Of a stretch of 64,000 nucleotides of DNA, positions 63,764-64,000 are shown piece after piece. The notes beneath the pieces are model-generated. The model made no database searches. It worked only from the letters and a program-made list of their open reading frames with translations, and was not told the DNA's origin. Origin of the DNA: Variovorax boronicumulans (GTDB taxonomy: Bacteria; Pseudomonadota; Gammaproteobacteria; Burkholderiales; Burkholderiaceae_C). The stretch spans positions 248,001 through 312,000 of the forward strand of contig NZ_JAUSSG010000006.1 in the NCBI RefSeq assembly GCF_030812215.1. Direction: 5' to 3'. The position numbers and the translations under genes were made by a program. Position 1 is the first letter of the stretch. Every line of letters starts with the position of its first letter.

Positions 63764-64000
63764 TTCTTCAAGAGCTTGCGCAGGAAGACGCGGGTGCGCT
63801 CTGCCAAGGCGAGGCGCTTGTATTCGACGTAGCCGATGCGTTCGTAGAGCGCGCGGTTCTCGGTCATCTTCTCGTTGGAGAAGAGATGGATCGAGTCGTG
63901 GCCTTGCCGCAATGCCTCGCGCTCCGCCAGTTCCAGCAGCGCGCGGCCGACGCCGGTGCCCTGGTGTTCGGGCCGCACCGCGATCACGTCGACCAGGAAG
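63760..64000 (-). CDS. GNAT family N-acetyltransferase (5' part beyond the window)
   Basis: The frame is open to the window edge, so the N-terminal part is missing. The visible 79 or so residues hold the acetyl-CoA loop PEHQGTGVGRALL and a LYERIGYVEY segment typical of GNAT C-termini. It is coupled to the VOC-DUF4440 gene by a four-base overlap. The substrate is unknown. Confidence 0.87.
   Translation of the reverse strand, partial: FLVDVIAVRPEHQGTGVGRALLELAEREALRQGHDSIHLFSNEKMTENRALYERIGYVEYKRLALAERTRVFLRKLLKK

Overview
The window is a GC-rich chromosomal segment from a betaproteobacterium, most likely Variovorax or a close relative in the Comamonadaceae. This rests on the conserved block mnmE-yidC-yidD-rnpA-rpmH / dnaA-dnaN-gyrB, on the protein sequences as I recognise them, and on the intergenic repeat style. 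No search was run. There is no insertion sequence, prophage, CRISPR array, rRNA or tRNA that I can recognise, and almost all of the DNA is coding.

Layout: (1) 0-11.8 kb holds small housekeeping genes: a DUF72 protein, a bactofilin, a voltage-gated K+ channel, a YigZ protein, and metX-metW behind a SAM-II riboswitch. It also holds a GDT1-type Mn2+ exporter behind a yybP-ykoY riboswitch, a glycine-rich RRM protein, kdsD-kdsC-lptC-SDR and a Kef-type antiporter. (2) 11.9-23.2 kb is the replication-gene block, with mnmE, yidC, yidD, rnpA and rpmH leftward and dnaA, dnaN and gyrB rightward. (3) 23.2-26.7 kb carries a DsbC-like thiol protein and a three-domain cysteine desulfurase / metallo-beta-lactamase / rhodanese fusion. 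The fusion is divergent from an Lrp-type regulator, with a perfect inverted repeat between them. (4) 27-37.7 kb holds two tandem secreted paralogues, a phosphoesterase, a phasin, a PagL-type lipid A deacylase, a clsB operon, a Spy-like protein, a pirin and a carotenoid oxygenase.

(5) 37.9-51.9 kb is the most interesting part. A leftward operon encodes a VIT/VWA protein with a PEP-CTERM tail, an exosortase, an EpsI-like protein, a GT51 transglycosylase and a GNAT protein. It faces a rightward operon of creD, a membrane-anchored GH3 (NagZ-like) protein and a PBP1A. The divergent promoter region contains an exact CreB-type tag (TTCAC-N6-TTCAC), and creB-creC lie a few kilobases away. Together these look like a CreBC-controlled envelope module with its own exosortase.

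(6) 52.0-52.5 kb is a non-coding region with perfect DnaA boxes, an AT-rich stretch and four TAG trinucleotides. This is an oriC-like architecture about 34 kb from dnaA. (7) 52.5-64 kb holds a TerB/DUF533-like protein, the cueR-copZ/copA copper locus and a hydrolase-ACP-ketosynthase-sterol desaturase lipid operon. It ends with a two-component system, a VOC-DUF4440 fusion and a GNAT gene cut by the window edge.
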